Shown: positions 43,147 through 52,968, numbered from the stretch's first letter. The stretch is 64,000 nt of DNA from Anaerophaga thermohalophila DSM 12881 (GCF_000191885.1 NZ_AEWI01000018.1:36294-100293), one strand, 5' to 3'. Translations and numbers: made by a program. The notes: a model not told the origin generated them from the sequence alone.

Positions 43147-44673
43147 ATGATGAAACGGATTGCATCATACATAATTTCCGGAATCATAGGCGGTGCCATC
43201 GTAACAGGAAGCTTTTTCCTTCTTGGATTCGATGAAAGACAACCAATAAAAATAGAACATGTGTCCGGCACCCCCGCGGTAAGTGCAGTATACACCACCG
43301 ACAAGGAAGGCGATATTGTTCCCCTGAATTTCACAGATGTTGCAAAAGAAGTGATGCCGTCTGTGGTACATATCAAATCTACTCAGATTCTAAACGTCCA
43401 GAATTACCAATACCGGAGCATTCCCGATCCTTTTCGTCATTTTTTTGACGATGATATTTTTGAACGGTTTTTCGGATTGCCTTTTGAATCACCGTCTCCT
43501 TCGCCCCAACAGCCAAGAGGACCGCAAACCCGGGTTGGCACAGGTTCTGGTGTTATCATTAGCGAAGATGGTTACATTGTAACCAACAATCATGTTATTG
43601 ACAATGCAGATGACATAGAAGTCACGCTTCAAGACAACAGAGTACTTAAAGCCAAAGTAATTGGGACCGATCCCTCTACCGATATTGCATTGATACAGAT
43701 AAGGGCAGGCGATTTGGATCCGTTACCATTGGCCAATTCCGACGAGGTCGAAGTTGGAGAGTGGGTTCTGGCGGTGGGCAACCCCTTCAACCTGAACTCC
43801 ACTGTAACTGCAGGCATAATAAGCGCCAAAGGTCGAAATATCAATATCCTGCACAATCAGAATGCCATTGAATCATTCATTCAGACCGATGCTGCCATTA
43901 ACCCTGGTAACAGCGGAGGCGCTTTGGTTAATCTGAGAGGAGGATTGGTTGGCATCAACACAGCCATTGCAAGTCCGACAGGGGCTTATGCAGGCTACGG
44001 TTTCGCTGTTCCGGCCAACATTGTATCCAAAGTTGTAGATGATCTGCTCAAATACGGATCGGTACAAAGAGGGTACCTGGGACTTATGATCAGGGATGTA
44101 GACGGCAATCTGGCACGGGAAAAAGACCTCGACGTTACCAGCGGCGTATATGTCGACAGTATTTCCGAAAACAGTGCTGCCGGTGATGCCGGTGTAAAAG
44201 TAGGTGACGTTATCACACAAGTTAATGAAACCCGGGTAAAATCAACCGCAGAATTGTTGGAGATCATTGGAAGACACCATCCTGGCGATAAAGTCAAGCT
44301 GAAAATCAATCGTTTTGGAAAAGAGCTCGATTTTGATGTGGTATTGCGAAACAGTGAAGGAGAAACAAAACCTTTGCATAAAGAAGAAAGAGATGTCCTT
44401 ACCATTCTTGGAGTCGAACTTGAAGAGGTAGATAAAGAAGCTGCCAGGAGAATTGGCATTGAAGGTGGCGTTAAAATTACCAAACTCAAAGAAGGTAAAC
44501 TGAAACGCAGCACCGATGTCCGTGAAGGTTTTATCATCACGAAAGTGAATGGTAACAGCGTACGAAGTGTCAAAGGTTTCGTTAACCAACTGGAGAAAAT
44601 CAAAGGCGGCGTGTTCCTGGAAGGTGTGTACGAAGATTATCCGGGCAAATATTATTATGCCTTTGGAATGTAA
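43147..44673 (+). CDS. Periplasmic serine protease DegP/HtrA
   Basis: A 508-residue protein with an N-terminal membrane anchor or signal (about 7-27). The trypsin-like domain has the triad His149 (TNNHVI), Asp179 (STDIAL) and Ser256 (GNSGGA). Two PDZ domains follow (about 310-395 and 420-505). It degrades or refolds damaged envelope proteins. GAGGAGG lies 7 bp before the ATG, which confirms the start; a second ATG follows at once. The Q-linker residues SPSPSPQQPRGPQ (115-127) mark an extended LA-loop. With hsp20 upstream it forms a heat and envelope stress pair. Confidence 0.95.
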   Translation: MMKRIASYIISGIIGGAIVTGSFFLLGFDERQPIKIEHVSGTPAVSAVYTTDKEGDIVPLNFTDVAKEVMPSVVHIKSTQILNVQNYQYRSIPDPFRHFFDDDIFERFFGLPFESPSPSPQQPRGPQTRVGTGSGVIISEDGYIVTNNHVIDNADDIEVTLQDNRVLKAKVIGTDPSTDIALIQIRAGDLDPLPLANSDEVEVGEWVLAVGNPFNLNSTVTAGIISAKGRNINILHNQNAIESFIQTDAAINPGNSGGALVNLRGGLVGINTAIASPTGAYAGYGFAVPANIVSKVVDDLLKYGSVQRGYLGLMIRDVDGNLAREKDLDVTSGVYVDSISENSAAGDAGVKVGDVITQVNETRVKSTAELLEIIGRHHPGDKVKLKINRFGKELDFDVVLRNSEGETKPLHKEERDVLTILGVELEEVDKEAARRIGIEGGVKITKLKEGKLKRSTDVREGFIITKVNGNSVRSVKGFVNQLEKIKGGVFLEGVYEDYPGKYYYAFGM

Positions 44674-44782
44674 ACGAACAGGAATTTCTGTCGTCCAATC
44701 AGACCATTTTAATCTCTGTAGGCGCTTAGCGTATAAAACTAACCAACATGTTGATTAAGTTGACTAAATCCCACACAGGGGC

Positions 44783-44808
44783 TTTTTTTCAGGCTTGTCC
44801 TGAAAAAA
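44783..44808. other. Inverted repeat after degP
   Basis: TTTTTTTCAGG pairs with CCTGAAAAAA around CTTGT. The T run precedes rather than follows the stem on the plus strand, so a terminator role for degP is uncertain. Confidence 0.45.
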
Positions 44809-44863
44809 CGTAGTTTCTAAAGCTTACAATTAACGATTTCGAATTTAATGCAGATTAATTAGA

Positions 44864-44886
44864 GGCTGCTGAAAAAGTCAGCAGCC
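44864..44886 (+). terminator. Terminator-like hairpin
   Basis: GGCTGCTGA pairs perfectly with TCAGCAGCC around AAAAG, followed by TGTTTCAATTTT. It lies 190 bp past degP. The stretch from 44887 to 45084 is G+C rich in part and no gene was accepted there. Confidence 0.55.
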
Positions 44887-45084
44887 TGTTTCAATTTTCC
44901 ATTGTATTTTTTTGGCAGTGCCCCCAAAAAGGACCACAAAGATCTGGTCCGCTTAAAATTGTCTCCACGCAAAAGTCAAAATTTCCGGCCATTGCGCAAG
45001 GCCTTGAACGTCGCCCATTTTGGCTTCCCGCCATCCGCCGGCCCGGAAAGCGGACAGGCCACCGCGCCTTTTATAAAGATTTGC

Positions 45085-45157
45085 ATGAAACGGGCATGAC
45101 AAAGAATGTTTTAATATAGATTATTAGATTATTAGATTATTAGATTTAAGATGGTAA
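45085..45157 (-). repeat. Repeat family B, truncated copy with ATTAG microsatellite
   Basis: ATGAAACGGGCATGACAAAG followed by TTTTAATATAGA and several TTATTAGA units. It matches the right part of 27361-27543 read in reverse, but the GGAACCCGCATGC part is missing. Confidence 0.7.
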
Positions 45158-45270
45158 TTAACCCGATTCACATTATTTCCCCGAAAACAAACTCAAGATA
45201 GAAACGGGCCCTGAAATATTTTAATAAATTTGCCCAGTATTCAGGAATCAAATTATCGGAGACAAGAAAG

Positions 45271-46734
45271 ATGAAACTATCAGTTGAACGCAAAAATATC
45301 ATTATATACCCGGATAATAACCGGGTTATTGCCCGCTTCTTCTTTAACGGTGACGAACGTGCAAAAAAAGTTATTCTGAGCCTTCTGAAAATGCCGGAAC
45401 AGGAGGTTATTGCCAACCTGAGCCAGATACTTCGCGAATTTACCCGCCGGCACAGAAGCATTACTACCCTTTTCAAAAAGCATTACAACAAGGTAAAGCA
45501 TCTTGTTGACGGACTTAATGGCAAAACTGTTCTGTCGGAAAACCGAAAGCTCCTCATCGGGGCCTATTTCACCATGGAATATGCCGTCGAATCGGCAGCT
45601 TTGTTCAACCCGTCTATCGTAGAAGACCCCGACCAAAGTGGTCTGGAGGAAGGACAAACCCGTGTCATCATTAGTCTGAGGGGAACCGGCGAAGGACATA
45701 TCTCATCCCTGGTTTTTCGCAGAGCGATCATCGACCAGAATAACGATATACATGTTCAGGATGAGGGCAGCCAGATTGATGAAGCCGAATCGGTAAAGAG
45801 CCACAATTACCAGAAAAAACTTTTCACCAGCAAACTAAAAGAAATGGGCATAGAGGAACACCTCTATCAAAAGGTGATCAGTCAGTTACCCGATGAATTC
45901 AATTACGATCAGGTCAGGGAGGCCGCTCAAAACATTGAAGAGGAGTCTGACCTGAGCCTTGAAGCCCAAAAAACTCTCCAGGAAATATTGTGGTTGGCCG
46001 GTTCCTATACCGAGATTCGGTTTTCGCTGGATACCGATCTTTCCGAACGGGTTATTTTTCCGTTGTCGAAATTTGAAAAAAACGGGATTGAGGATGCCCG
46101 GTTTGTAAGGTTTGTCGAGGATGACGGCTCTGTATCGTATTATGCAACTTACACGGCATACGACGGATACACCATTTTGCCCAAACTAATCGTTACAAAA
46201 GATTTTTATCGTTTTCGCATATTTCCGATCCACGGCAAATTCGCCAAAGACAAAAACCTGGCATTGTTCCCCAGACGGATAAACGGGAAATTTGCCATGA
46301 TAGGACGCATCGACGGGGTCAACAACTACATCATGTTCTCGGATGACCTAAGCAAATGGAGTCATGCTCAAATACTCCAGGAGCCGCTTCACCCATGGGA
46401 ATTGATGCAAATTGGCAACGGCGGTTCTCCCCTCGAGACCGAGCACGGATGGCTTTTGATAACACACGGTGTCGGGCCTGTCAGGAAATATTCGCTTGGT
46501 GCCTCCCTGCTCGACCTGAACGACCCGACAAAAGTCATAGGCCGTTTGAAAGAGCCTTTACTTATACCTTCCGAAGATGAAAGAGCCGGTTATGTGCCCA
46601 ACGTAGTATATACCTGTGGTACTTATATTCACAATGGTGAACTTATCATTCCTTATGCCATGAGCGATTATGCTTCGTCATTTGCCACGGTAAACCTGGA
46701 TGACCTGATTAGTGAACTGAAAGCATCATCCTGA
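45271..46734 (+). CDS. Large glycoside hydrolase family 130 protein
   Basis: A 487-residue protein. The N-terminal 230 residues are helical and not recognised; the C-terminal 250 form a GH130 beta-propeller with GIEDARFVRF (about 272-281), which includes the family Asp in an EDAR variant of EDPR. HPWELMQIGNGGSPLETEHG is another family-like block. Such larger forms occur in Bacteroidota next to GT4 genes. It probably acts on a beta-mannoside, but linkage is unknown. It may serve the same glycan as the GT4/GH130/GT4 locus at 22.8-27.2 kb (inference). Its stop overlaps the convergent hemE by 9 bp. Confidence 0.78.
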   Translation: MKLSVERKNIIIYPDNNRVIARFFFNGDERAKKVILSLLKMPEQEVIANLSQILREFTRRHRSITTLFKKHYNKVKHLVDGLNGKTVLSENRKLLIGAYFTMEYAVESAALFNPSIVEDPDQSGLEEGQTRVIISLRGTGEGHISSLVFRRAIIDQNNDIHVQDEGSQIDEAESVKSHNYQKKLFTSKLKEMGIEEHLYQKVISQLPDEFNYDQVREAAQNIEEESDLSLEAQKTLQEILWLAGSYTEIRFSLDTDLSERVIFPLSKFEKNGIEDARFVRFVEDDGSVSYYATYTAYDGYTILPKLIVTKDFYRFRIFPIHGKFAKDKNLALFPRRINGKFAMIGRIDGVNNYIMFSDDLSKWSHAQILQEPLHPWELMQIGNGGSPLETEHGWLLITHGVGPVRKYSLGASLLDLNDPTKVIGRLKEPLLIPSEDERAGYVPNVVYTCGTYIHNGELIIPYAMSDYASSFATVNLDDLISELKASS

Positions 46735-47757
46735 CCAGTTGGCCTGTTTAACCCAGTTTGTTACAAAGCGGGCGTTTTCGTAAGGAATATCGGGCAAAAA
46801 GCCATGGCCAAGATTAATTATCAGGTTTGGATGCTCGCGGTAAAACGGAATAAGTTTTTCCAGAGTTTCAGCAATTTCTTTTTGCGGGGCATATAAAAGA
46901 CGGGGATCGATATTTCCCTGAATTCCAATTTGCGTGGACAGTAACCCTCGTGCGTGCCGGAGGGGCATTTGCCAATCGATACTAACAAAATCGGCCAATT
47001 GGGGGGTGATGTGTTGAATTCCGGTACCCAATCCTTTCGGGAAAAAAATAAATGGTGTTCCGGTATTACGCACCGCTTCCGAAATCGTTTGAATGGCAGG
47101 CAGAAATAGTTCCATGTAAAGGTCTGCGGGTATTAAACCTGCATGAGTATCAAACAGCTGGAAAACATCTACCCCGTGTTGAATTTGTTTCTGCGCATAA
47201 TGAGCCGACATCTCAGCAATGGCTTCTATCAATTTACGGGCATCCCGCTTGTTGGTATACAGATATTTCACGACCTCCGGAAAATCGGGATTTTTGCCAG
47301 TCCCCTGAATCATATAGCAAAGTGTGGTGAGGGGAGCGCCGCAAAAACCGATAAGCGGAATATTCTGCGGCTTTTGGTAAATGATCCTGTCAATATTCCG
47401 GTAAATATATTCCAGCCTGGAAGCATCTGGTTTTAATTCCTGAGATGGTTTTTCTGTTTCCGCCAGCGGTTTTTTGAACACCGGTCCATTACCTGTAAAC
47501 GACATTTGCATTCCCAGTGCCACCGGAATCACCAGAATATCCGAAAACAAAATAGCGGCATCCACGCCCAAATCATAAACCGGCATCAGGGTAACCTGTG
47601 ATGCCAGATCCGGATTGCTCATCAGTTCGTGAAAGGTGTATTTTTCTTTCAGTTTTCGGTAACCGGGCAGAATACGTCCGGCCTGTCGCATAAACCAAAC
47701 AGGGGGCCTGGGAGTCGGTTTGCCTTTTAACTTATCAATCAGGAGGCTGTTTTGCAT
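46726..47757 (-). CDS. hemE: Uroporphyrinogen decarboxylase
   Basis: A 343-residue TIM-barrel enzyme. PPVWFMRQAGRILPGYRK (about 18-35) is the family signature, and ILFSDILVIPVALGM (about 71-85) includes the active-site Asp. GHGFLPDIPYENARF is the C-terminal motif. It removes four acetate carboxyls from uroporphyrinogen III to give coproporphyrinogen III. It is the last gene of the heme locus on this strand, separated from hemL by repeats D and C and a MITE remnant. Confidence 0.96.
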   Translation of the reverse strand: MQNSLLIDKLKGKPTPRPPVWFMRQAGRILPGYRKLKEKYTFHELMSNPDLASQVTLMPVYDLGVDAAILFSDILVIPVALGMQMSFTGNGPVFKKPLAETEKPSQELKPDASRLEYIYRNIDRIIYQKPQNIPLIGFCGAPLTTLCYMIQGTGKNPDFPEVVKYLYTNKRDARKLIEAIAEMSAHYAQKQIQHGVDVFQLFDTHAGLIPADLYMELFLPAIQTISEAVRNTGTPFIFFPKGLGTGIQHITPQLADFVSIDWQMPLRHARGLLSTQIGIQGNIDPRLLYAPQKEIAETLEKLIPFYREHPNLIINLGHGFLPDIPYENARFVTNWVKQANWSG

Positions 47758-47784
47758 TATCTCTTATATTTCAATAATAGAGAA

Positions 47785-47830
47785 ACTCTGGTCTAAAAAG
47801 CATCTTTGTTGTCAAACGCGTTGTTCTATA
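47785..47830. mobile_element. Truncated MITE-like repeat A
   Basis: CTCTGGTCTAAAAAGCATCT and TTGTTGTCAAACGCGTTG match the left 45 bp of interior type 1, after which similarity stops. Confidence 0.65.
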
Positions 47831-47894
47831 TTTTTGAAACGAACATGAATTTTAGAGAGCTAAATTTTCAAAAAGGCATGAACCAAATTGGCTG

Positions 47895-47972
47895 ACGCGG
47901 ATTTCTTTGCAGAGCAAAGCGGCAAAGCCGGGCGGTAATCCGCGTTGCCTTAATTCAGGATTTGTAATCCTG
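47895..47972. repeat. Repeat family D with a second hairpin
   Basis: ACGCGGATT (47895-47903) pairs with AATCCGCGT (47937-47945); CAGGATT-TGT-AATCCTG follows at 47956-47972. Nearly the same 78 bp occurs at 51883-51959 in the hemC-hemD gap. Confidence 0.75.
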
Positions 47973-47976
47973 TTTA

Positions 47977-48020
47977 GTGGTCTGTCCATAAAGTACCATT
48001 TGCCGCGTTACGCATGCCGC
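47977..48020. repeat. Repeat family C fragment
   Basis: GTCTGTCCATAAAGTACCAT and GCCGCGTTACGC match the left end of family C. The fragment ends close to the hemL stop at 48039. Confidence 0.6.
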
Positions 48021-48038
48021 CAGGTCGGCTACTTCTAT

Positions 48039-49337
48039 CTACAGGGCTGCCAAAGCTTTCCCGGATACTTCAAGCAGGCGGTCAATTTCGTCCATCGTGT
48101 GAGCATCCGAAACAAAAGTACACTCAAACTGTGATGGAGCAAGATAGATACCATTTTGAAGCAGGTTCCCGAAATAAGCAGCATAACGCTTTGTATCGGA
48201 GGTAGCAGCCAATTCGTCATTGAAAACTTCATGCTCTTCGGTAAAGAAGAGCGTAAGCATTCCGCCCACACGATTGACGACGCCCGGCACACCAGTCTTT
48301 TCAAGATTTTTCTTCAATCCTTTCTCGAGGTGTGCTGACTTTGTTTCAATATCTTTATAGATTTCGGGATTGTTTTTGAGAATCTTCAGAGCCGCAATTC
48401 CCGCGGCCATTGCCAGCGGATTTCCCGAAAGAGTTCCGGCCTGATAGACCGATCCTTCAGGTGCAAGATGATCCATTATTTCAGCTCGCCCACCAAAAGC
48501 GCCAACGGGCAGGCCGCCGCCGATGATCTTCCCCATTGTCGTCAAATCGGGAGTTACTCCCAGAAGGTCCTGGGCACCACCGGGTGAAAGACGGAAGCCT
48601 GTAATGACCTCATCGAATATCAGTAATGCGCCATGATGAGATGTAAGCTCCTTTAATCCCTGCAGAAAACCTGTACTGGGAAGAATGACTCCCATATTTC
48701 CGGGTACCGGCTCCACGATTACCGCAGCAATCTGGTTTTCATATTCCTCAAATAATTTTTCTACCGACTCCAGATTGTTAAAAGAGGCGATCAAAGTATC
48801 GCGTGCGGCACCTTTTGTAACACCAGGGCTGTCCGGCAATCCCAGTGTCATGGCACCTGACCCGGCCTGGATCAGAAAACTGTCGGCATGACCATGAAAA
48901 CAGCCGGCAAATTTGATCACCTTATCACGTTTGGTATATCCCCGCGCCAGGCGCAAAGCGCTCATGGTAGCCTCGGTGCCCGAATTAACCATCCTTACTT
49001 TCTCAACTGATGGCACCATCTCTGTAATAAGCTGTGCCATCTCGTTTTCCAGAAGCGTGGGGGCACCAAAACTGGTTCCTCTTGTAGCGGTTTCCCGGAT
49101 GGCCTCAACAACCTCATCTCGGGCATGTCCTAACATCAACGGCCCCCAGGAGGCAACAAAGTCAATGTACTCGTTCCCATCAATATCCCACACTCTGGAA
49201 CCTTTTCCCCTTTCTATAAAAACCGGATTGCCACCTACACTTTTAAATGCACGAACGGGCGAATTAACGCCTCCGGGCATTAAATTCACGGCTTTTTGAA
49301 ATGCCTCTTTGCTTTTGGATAGTCTCATATACTCCAT
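48039..49337 (-). CDS. hemL: Glutamate-1-semialdehyde 2,1-aminomutase
   Basis: A 432-residue PLP enzyme when started at [13 protein letters not shown] (ATG at 49337); an ATG three codons on (49328) is equally possible. The open frame runs 40 codons further up but the extra part looks non-coding. [11 protein letters not shown] is near the N-terminus. [10 protein letters not shown] and [18 protein letters not shown] hold the PLP-binding Asp and Lys. It converts glutamate-1-semialdehyde to 5-aminolevulinate, the C5 route that matches hemA in this locus. Confidence 0.95.
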   Translation of the reverse strand: MEYMRLSKSKEAFQKAVNLMPGGVNSPVRAFKSVGGNPVFIERGKGSRVWDIDGNEYIDFVASWGPLMLGHARDEVVEAIRETATRGTSFGAPTLLENEMAQLITEMVPSVEKVRMVNSGTEATMSALRLARGYTKRDKVIKFAGCFHGHADSFLIQAGSGAMTLGLPDSPGVTKGAARDTLIASFNNLESVEKLFEEYENQIAAVIVEPVPGNMGVILPSTGFLQGLKELTSHHGALLIFDEVITGFRLSPGGAQDLLGVTPDLTTMGKIIGGGLPVGAFGGRAEIMDHLAPEGSVYQAGTLSGNPLAMAAGIAALKILKNNPEIYKDIETKSAHLEKGLKKNLEKTGVPGVVNRVGGMLTLFFTEEHEVFNDELAATSDTKRYAAYFGNLLQNGIYLAPSQFECTFVSDAHTMDEIDRLLEVSGKALAAL

Positions 49338-49506
49338 TTTATGATAATTGAGTGAATTGAGTGAGTTCAATAGTCCGTTAAAAAACTTAAACCTAACCTG
49401 GACAAGCCAGAACTGACAAGTTATAAAAATCAAATCAGAATGAGCCTGATAAGACAATTGCTACACGATTATTTTTATTGTCAACGAATTTAAGAGAATC
49501 ATTGAT

Positions 49507-49647
49507 GAGTCCGGTCTAAAAAGCATCTTTGTTGCCAAACTCGTTGTTGTTTTAAATTTTTGCATCCTCATTAACAATAAGTTACCTCCGGTACAAAAAT
49601 TTAAAACGCCTGAATTTTGACAAAAATATGCTTTTTATACTGTACTC
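49507..49647. mobile_element. MITE-like repeat A, interior type 1, at the 3' end of hemB
   Basis: A 141-bp copy with ends GAGTCCGGTCTAAAAAGCAT and ATGCTTTTTATACTGTACTC, flanked by ATTGAT on both sides. Its last two bases form part of the hemB stop codon. Confidence 0.88.
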
Positions 49648-50620
49648 ATTGATTATTCAACATAAACTCTTTGGCATGATAAGTAATGATAACATCGGCA
49701 CCGGCTCTTTTAATGGATGTCAGTATTTCTTTTATGATGCGTTTTTCATCAATCCAACCGTTTTGGGCAGCGGCTTTCACCATAGAGAATTCACCACTCA
49801 CATTATAAGCCACCACAGGCATATTGAAAGTAGCTTTCACGCGGTTAATGACATCCAGGTAGCTTAATGCCGGTTTCACCATTACCATATCGGCTCCCTC
49901 GTTAATATCTTCCTGAACTTCACGCAAGGCCTCATCCGAGTTGGCTGGATCCATTTGATACGTGGATCGGTCCCCAAACTGTGGTGCACTCTCGGCAGCA
50001 TCTCTGAACGGGCCATAAAAAGCGGATGCATATTTTGCGGAGTAGGCCATTATCGGGGTGTTCTCAAAACCGTTTTCGTCGAGGGCTTTCCGAATCGCCC
50101 CGACACGGCCGTCCATCATGTCACTGGGGGCAATAATATCGGCACCTGCCTTTGCCAGGGTAACCGACTGGGCTGACAGGGTTTTCAGCGTCAGATCGTT
50201 ATTGACATCACCGTCCACAATGGTTCCGCAATGTCCATGTGTTGTATATTCACAGTTGCAGACATCGGCCACAATCATCACTTCGGGGACAGCTTTCTTC
50301 AATGCCCTGATAGCGCGCGGTACTATTGCATCCGGCTGACAAGCCACACTTCCATCCTCGTCTTTCTCTTCGGGAATACCAAACAACAAGACTTTATCAA
50401 TGCCCGTGGTTGTGTATAAATCATTGATCTCTTTTACTAAAAGATCAACCGACAATTGATAGTTCCCAGGCATTGATTTTATCGGATTCCGGACACCTTC
50501 GCCTGGACAAACAAAATAAGGCATTATTAAATCATCTCTGTTGACGATCGTTTCACGAACCATATTCCGAATGGCCGGAGACTTACGTAAACGTCTTAAT
50601 CGTGTTATGGGAAAACTCAT
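49646..50620 (-). CDS. hemB: Porphobilinogen synthase (delta-aminolevulinate dehydratase)
   Basis: A 324-residue TIM-barrel enzyme. [15 protein letters not shown] (about 118-132) has the three cysteines of a zinc B site, so it is the zinc-dependent type. The Schiff-base lysines lie in [13 protein letters not shown] and VKPALSYLD. It condenses two 5-aminolevulinates to porphobilinogen. The stop TGA uses the end of a MITE; the same stop would exist without it. A 435-bp gap of repeat C copies separates it from hemD. Confidence 0.96.
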   Translation of the reverse strand: MSFPITRLRRLRKSPAIRNMVRETIVNRDDLIMPYFVCPGEGVRNPIKSMPGNYQLSVDLLVKEINDLYTTTGIDKVLLFGIPEEKDEDGSVACQPDAIVPRAIRALKKAVPEVMIVADVCNCEYTTHGHCGTIVDGDVNNDLTLKTLSAQSVTLAKAGADIIAPSDMMDGRVGAIRKALDENGFENTPIMAYSAKYASAFYGPFRDAAESAPQFGDRSTYQMDPANSDEALREVQEDINEGADMVMVKPALSYLDVINRVKATFNMPVVAYNVSGEFSMVKAAAQNGWIDEKRIIKEILTSIKRAGADVIITYHAKEFMLNNQ

Positions 50621-50647
50621 GATGTATGTTTTTTAAACTATTATTAA

Positions 50648-50988
50648 ATGGTGTCTGTCCATAAAGTGTTATTTACTGTGTTATGCTTGTCCGAAAATTA
50701 CTCATTTACAATAAGTAAACTCCGTATTTTCGGACTTCGCAAGCCTTGTAAATAACACTTTCTGAACAGACACATGATTTGGTAAAACTTTTCCCGACTT
50801 TACAGACGGAAACTAAATGGTGTCTGTCCATATAGTGCTATTTACTGTGTTATACTTGTCCGAAAATTACTCATTTACGATATGTAAACGCCGTTTTTTC
50901 GGACTTCGCAAGCCTTGTAAATAACACTTTCTAAACTGACACATGATTTGGTAAGAACTTTTTCCCGACATTATAGACGGGCACTAAA
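50648..50988. repeat. Tandem pair of repeat family C elements
   Basis: Two units of about 169 bp lie head to tail, each starting ATGGTGTCTGTCCATA and ending in TTTCCCGAC with a GACGG[GA] tail. Core palindromes are 50652-50773 and 50820-50942; TTTTCGGACTTCGCAAGCC is shared with 61196-61361. Besides these the hemB-hemD gap holds only a short B-like TTAGATTTTTAAATATTAGA run. Confidence 0.75.
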
Positions 50989-51055
50989 CAGATTGTTAGA
51001 TTTTTAAATATTAGATTTAAGACGAGCATTTCGACCGGTTATTCAACCCCCTTTC

Positions 51056-51781
51056 TTATCCGGTTCTGTTCAACATTCCAAGTACCGTTTTTGCCAACCC
51101 TTCATAACTCTGATCTTTAGCAGTAGCCTTCACCTTAATACCCAGTTTCAAAGCAGCGGAAGTTGTTGTTTCACCAATACTGACGACACGTAATGAAGCC
51201 TTCAGTTTATCCGAAACCAGGTGACAAAGATTTTTTATGCCGGAAGGACTACTCACTGCAATTAAATCATAATCATCACTTTTTATTCTGTTCAAAATAC
51301 TTTCATCAAAATTTTCGGGCTGTTTTGTTTCATAAACATTGACACGCTCCACCTGATTATTAGCACTCAAAGATTTTGTCAAAAGATCCGGAGCCAGATT
51401 CCCCAGTACCAAAAGAATGTTTTTGCCTGTTCCCGAAACGCTTTGTAATTCTTCAGAAAACTTTTCTCCTGAGTGCCCACTGCCCGTAAAATCAGGTTCA
51501 TATCCCGCTTCCAGCAAAGCCGATGCGGTCCCTCTTCCAATAACAGCAATTTGATTGGCAGGTGAAGGTCTGTATTTCTTCAAAAAAAACCTGACTCCGT
51601 TTTTGCTTGTAAAAATTATCCACTGATAATCATTTATATTTTGTTTCAATTCAAAGAAAGAGGTATGAATTTCTATCACAGGCATTGACAACACGGTGAT
51701 ATCCTGCGATTCCAGGATCGTTTTAAACCTGTCATCCGGTTTTTCCGGCCAGGTAGATATCACTGTCGGTTGTTTCGCCAT
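51056..51781 (-). CDS. hemD: Uroporphyrinogen-III synthase
   Basis: A 241-residue protein. Sequence conservation in this family is weak, but the layout fits: FTSKNGVRFFLKKY (about 56-69), VIGRGTASALLEAGYEPD and AVSSPSGIKNLCHLV (about 174-188) are the recurrent patterns, and VSIGETTTSAALKLGIK follows. It closes hydroxymethylbilane with ring D inversion. Its position between hemC and hemB supports the call. Repeat D and a MITE remnant fill the 257-bp gap to hemC. Confidence 0.88.
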   Translation of the reverse strand: MAKQPTVISTWPEKPDDRFKTILESQDITVLSMPVIEIHTSFFELKQNINDYQWIIFTSKNGVRFFLKKYRPSPANQIAVIGRGTASALLEAGYEPDFTGSGHSGEKFSEELQSVSGTGKNILLVLGNLAPDLLTKSLSANNQVERVNVYETKQPENFDESILNRIKSDDYDLIAVSSPSGIKNLCHLVSDKLKASLRVVSIGETTTSAALKLGIKVKATAKDQSYEGLAKTVLGMLNRTG

Positions 51782-51813
51782 ATTTAAAATATTTATTTTC
51801 TTATTTTATCCGG

Positions 51814-51850
51814 GAGCCAGGTCTAAAAAGCATCTTTTTATACCGTACTC
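51814..51850. mobile_element. MITE-like repeat A reduced to its two ends
   Basis: GAGCCAGGTCTAAAAAGCATC is followed almost directly by TTTTTATACCGTACTC, 37 bp in all, so the interior has been deleted. Confidence 0.7.
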
Positions 51851-51882
51851 AATATATTGCAAAAATTTGCAGGAAGCGCGAA

Positions 51883-51959
51883 TGCGGGTTTCTTTGCAGA
51901 GCAAAGCGGCAAAGCCGGGCGGTAATCCGCGTTGTCTTAATTCAGGATTTGCAATCCTG
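51883..51959. repeat. Repeat family D
   Basis: GCGGGTTTCTTTGCAGAGCA and GCGGTAATCCGCGTTG, then the hairpin CAGGATT-TGC-AATCCTG. It is nearly the same as 47895-47972. Confidence 0.75.
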
Positions 51960-52038
51960 TTATTTGCGATAACCACAGGCGTCCTTCAGGCAACGCTCTC
52001 AGCGGGTAATATAATAAGACCCCCAAAGGTGGTCAAAA

Positions 52039-52965
52039 TTATCTGAGGCCATTGAGTATTTCTTTTCCGCCCATTGCCAGTATCTTTCGGGCCAGCTCTG
52101 CTGCAATGATACCGGCGTTCTCCCGTTCTCCTTCCATGGTTTCCTTCAGTAGCGTACATCCATCAACAGAGGCCACTATCCCGGTCAAACGAATCGTGGA
52201 ACCTCTAATTTCAGAAAAGCATCCTACCGGCACCTGACAACCTCCTTCAATAGTTTGTAGAAACGTTCGCTCCGCGCTGGTAGTCTGCAGCGTGACTTCA
52301 TCGGTAATTTCACTGACAATTTGAGCGACCTTCGCATCATCATCACGGATTTCCATAGCCACAGCTCCCTGGCTCACAGCCGGAAGCATGATATCCGTAT
52401 CAAGATACTCCGTAATTTCCGATTCAAGACCGAGCCGAATAAACCCTGCTCCGGCCATTACCAAGGCATCACAATGTCCTTCGTACATTTTTCTGAGACG
52501 TGTATTAACATTTCCGCGAATATCAACCACTTTAAGCTCCGGATTATAGTGAAGAATCTGAGCCTGTCGACGTAAACTCGAAGTTCCTATACGATCCCCC
52601 GGGTTCATATCTTTCAGTTTGCGTCTGTCGCGGGAAACAAGCACATCACGCACTTCGCCCCGGGGCAAGACACCACCCAGGGTAAGTCCCCCGGGAAGAA
52701 TGGTTGGCAGGTCTTTCAGGCTGTGAACAGCGATATCAATTTCTCCTTTCAGCAATGCATTTTCAATTTCAAGGGTAAAAAGGCCTTTATCACCGATTTT
52801 AGACAATGCCACATCAAGCACAGCGTCCCCTTTGGTTTTAAGGGGTATAATATTCACCGTCATCTGCGGAAAAATACCCATCAATGCCTCCTTCACCTGA
52901 TGAGCCTGCCACAAGGCAAGTTTGCTGCTACGCGTTCCTATGTTTATTTTCTCTATTGTCATCAC
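52039..52965 (-). CDS. hemC: Hydroxymethylbilane synthase (porphobilinogen deaminase)
   Basis: A 308-residue protein. IGTRSSKLALWQAHQVKE opens domain 1, LKDLPT is a conserved substrate-binding block, and IGTSSLRRQAQ (about 129-139) has the key arginines. EGGCQVPVGC (about 242-251) holds the Cys that carries the dipyrromethane cofactor. It polymerises four porphobilinogens. The start is ATG at 52965 or the next codon. It lies 3 bp after hemA, so the two are cotranscribed. Confidence 0.96.
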   Translation of the reverse strand: MMTIEKINIGTRSSKLALWQAHQVKEALMGIFPQMTVNIIPLKTKGDAVLDVALSKIGDKGLFTLEIENALLKGEIDIAVHSLKDLPTILPGGLTLGGVLPRGEVRDVLVSRDRRKLKDMNPGDRIGTSSLRRQAQILHYNPELKVVDIRGNVNTRLRKMYEGHCDALVMAGAGFIRLGLESEITEYLDTDIMLPAVSQGAVAMEIRDDDAKVAQIVSEITDEVTLQTTSAERTFLQTIEGGCQVPVGCFSEIRGSTIRLTGIVASVDGCTLLKETMEGERENAGIIAAELARKILAMGGKEILNGLR

Positions 52966-52968
52966 ATT

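Noticed and set aside
44902..45099. A 65-residue plus-strand frame in a G+C-rich intergenic patch
   Set aside because: It has low-complexity basic and proline-rich content, no start signal, and runs into repeat B. It may be a fragment of an old insertion, but nothing identifies it.
45121..45157. TTATTAGA units that at first look like a small repeat array
   Set aside because: The units are 8-9 bp with no spacers, so this is a microsatellite, not a CRISPR array. No CRISPR array was seen anywhere in the window.
47901..47945. A possible transposase fragment in repeat D (ADFFAEQSGKAGR in one frame)
   Set aside because: The same short segment is palindromic and recurs without any longer coding context, so it was treated as a hairpin repeat.
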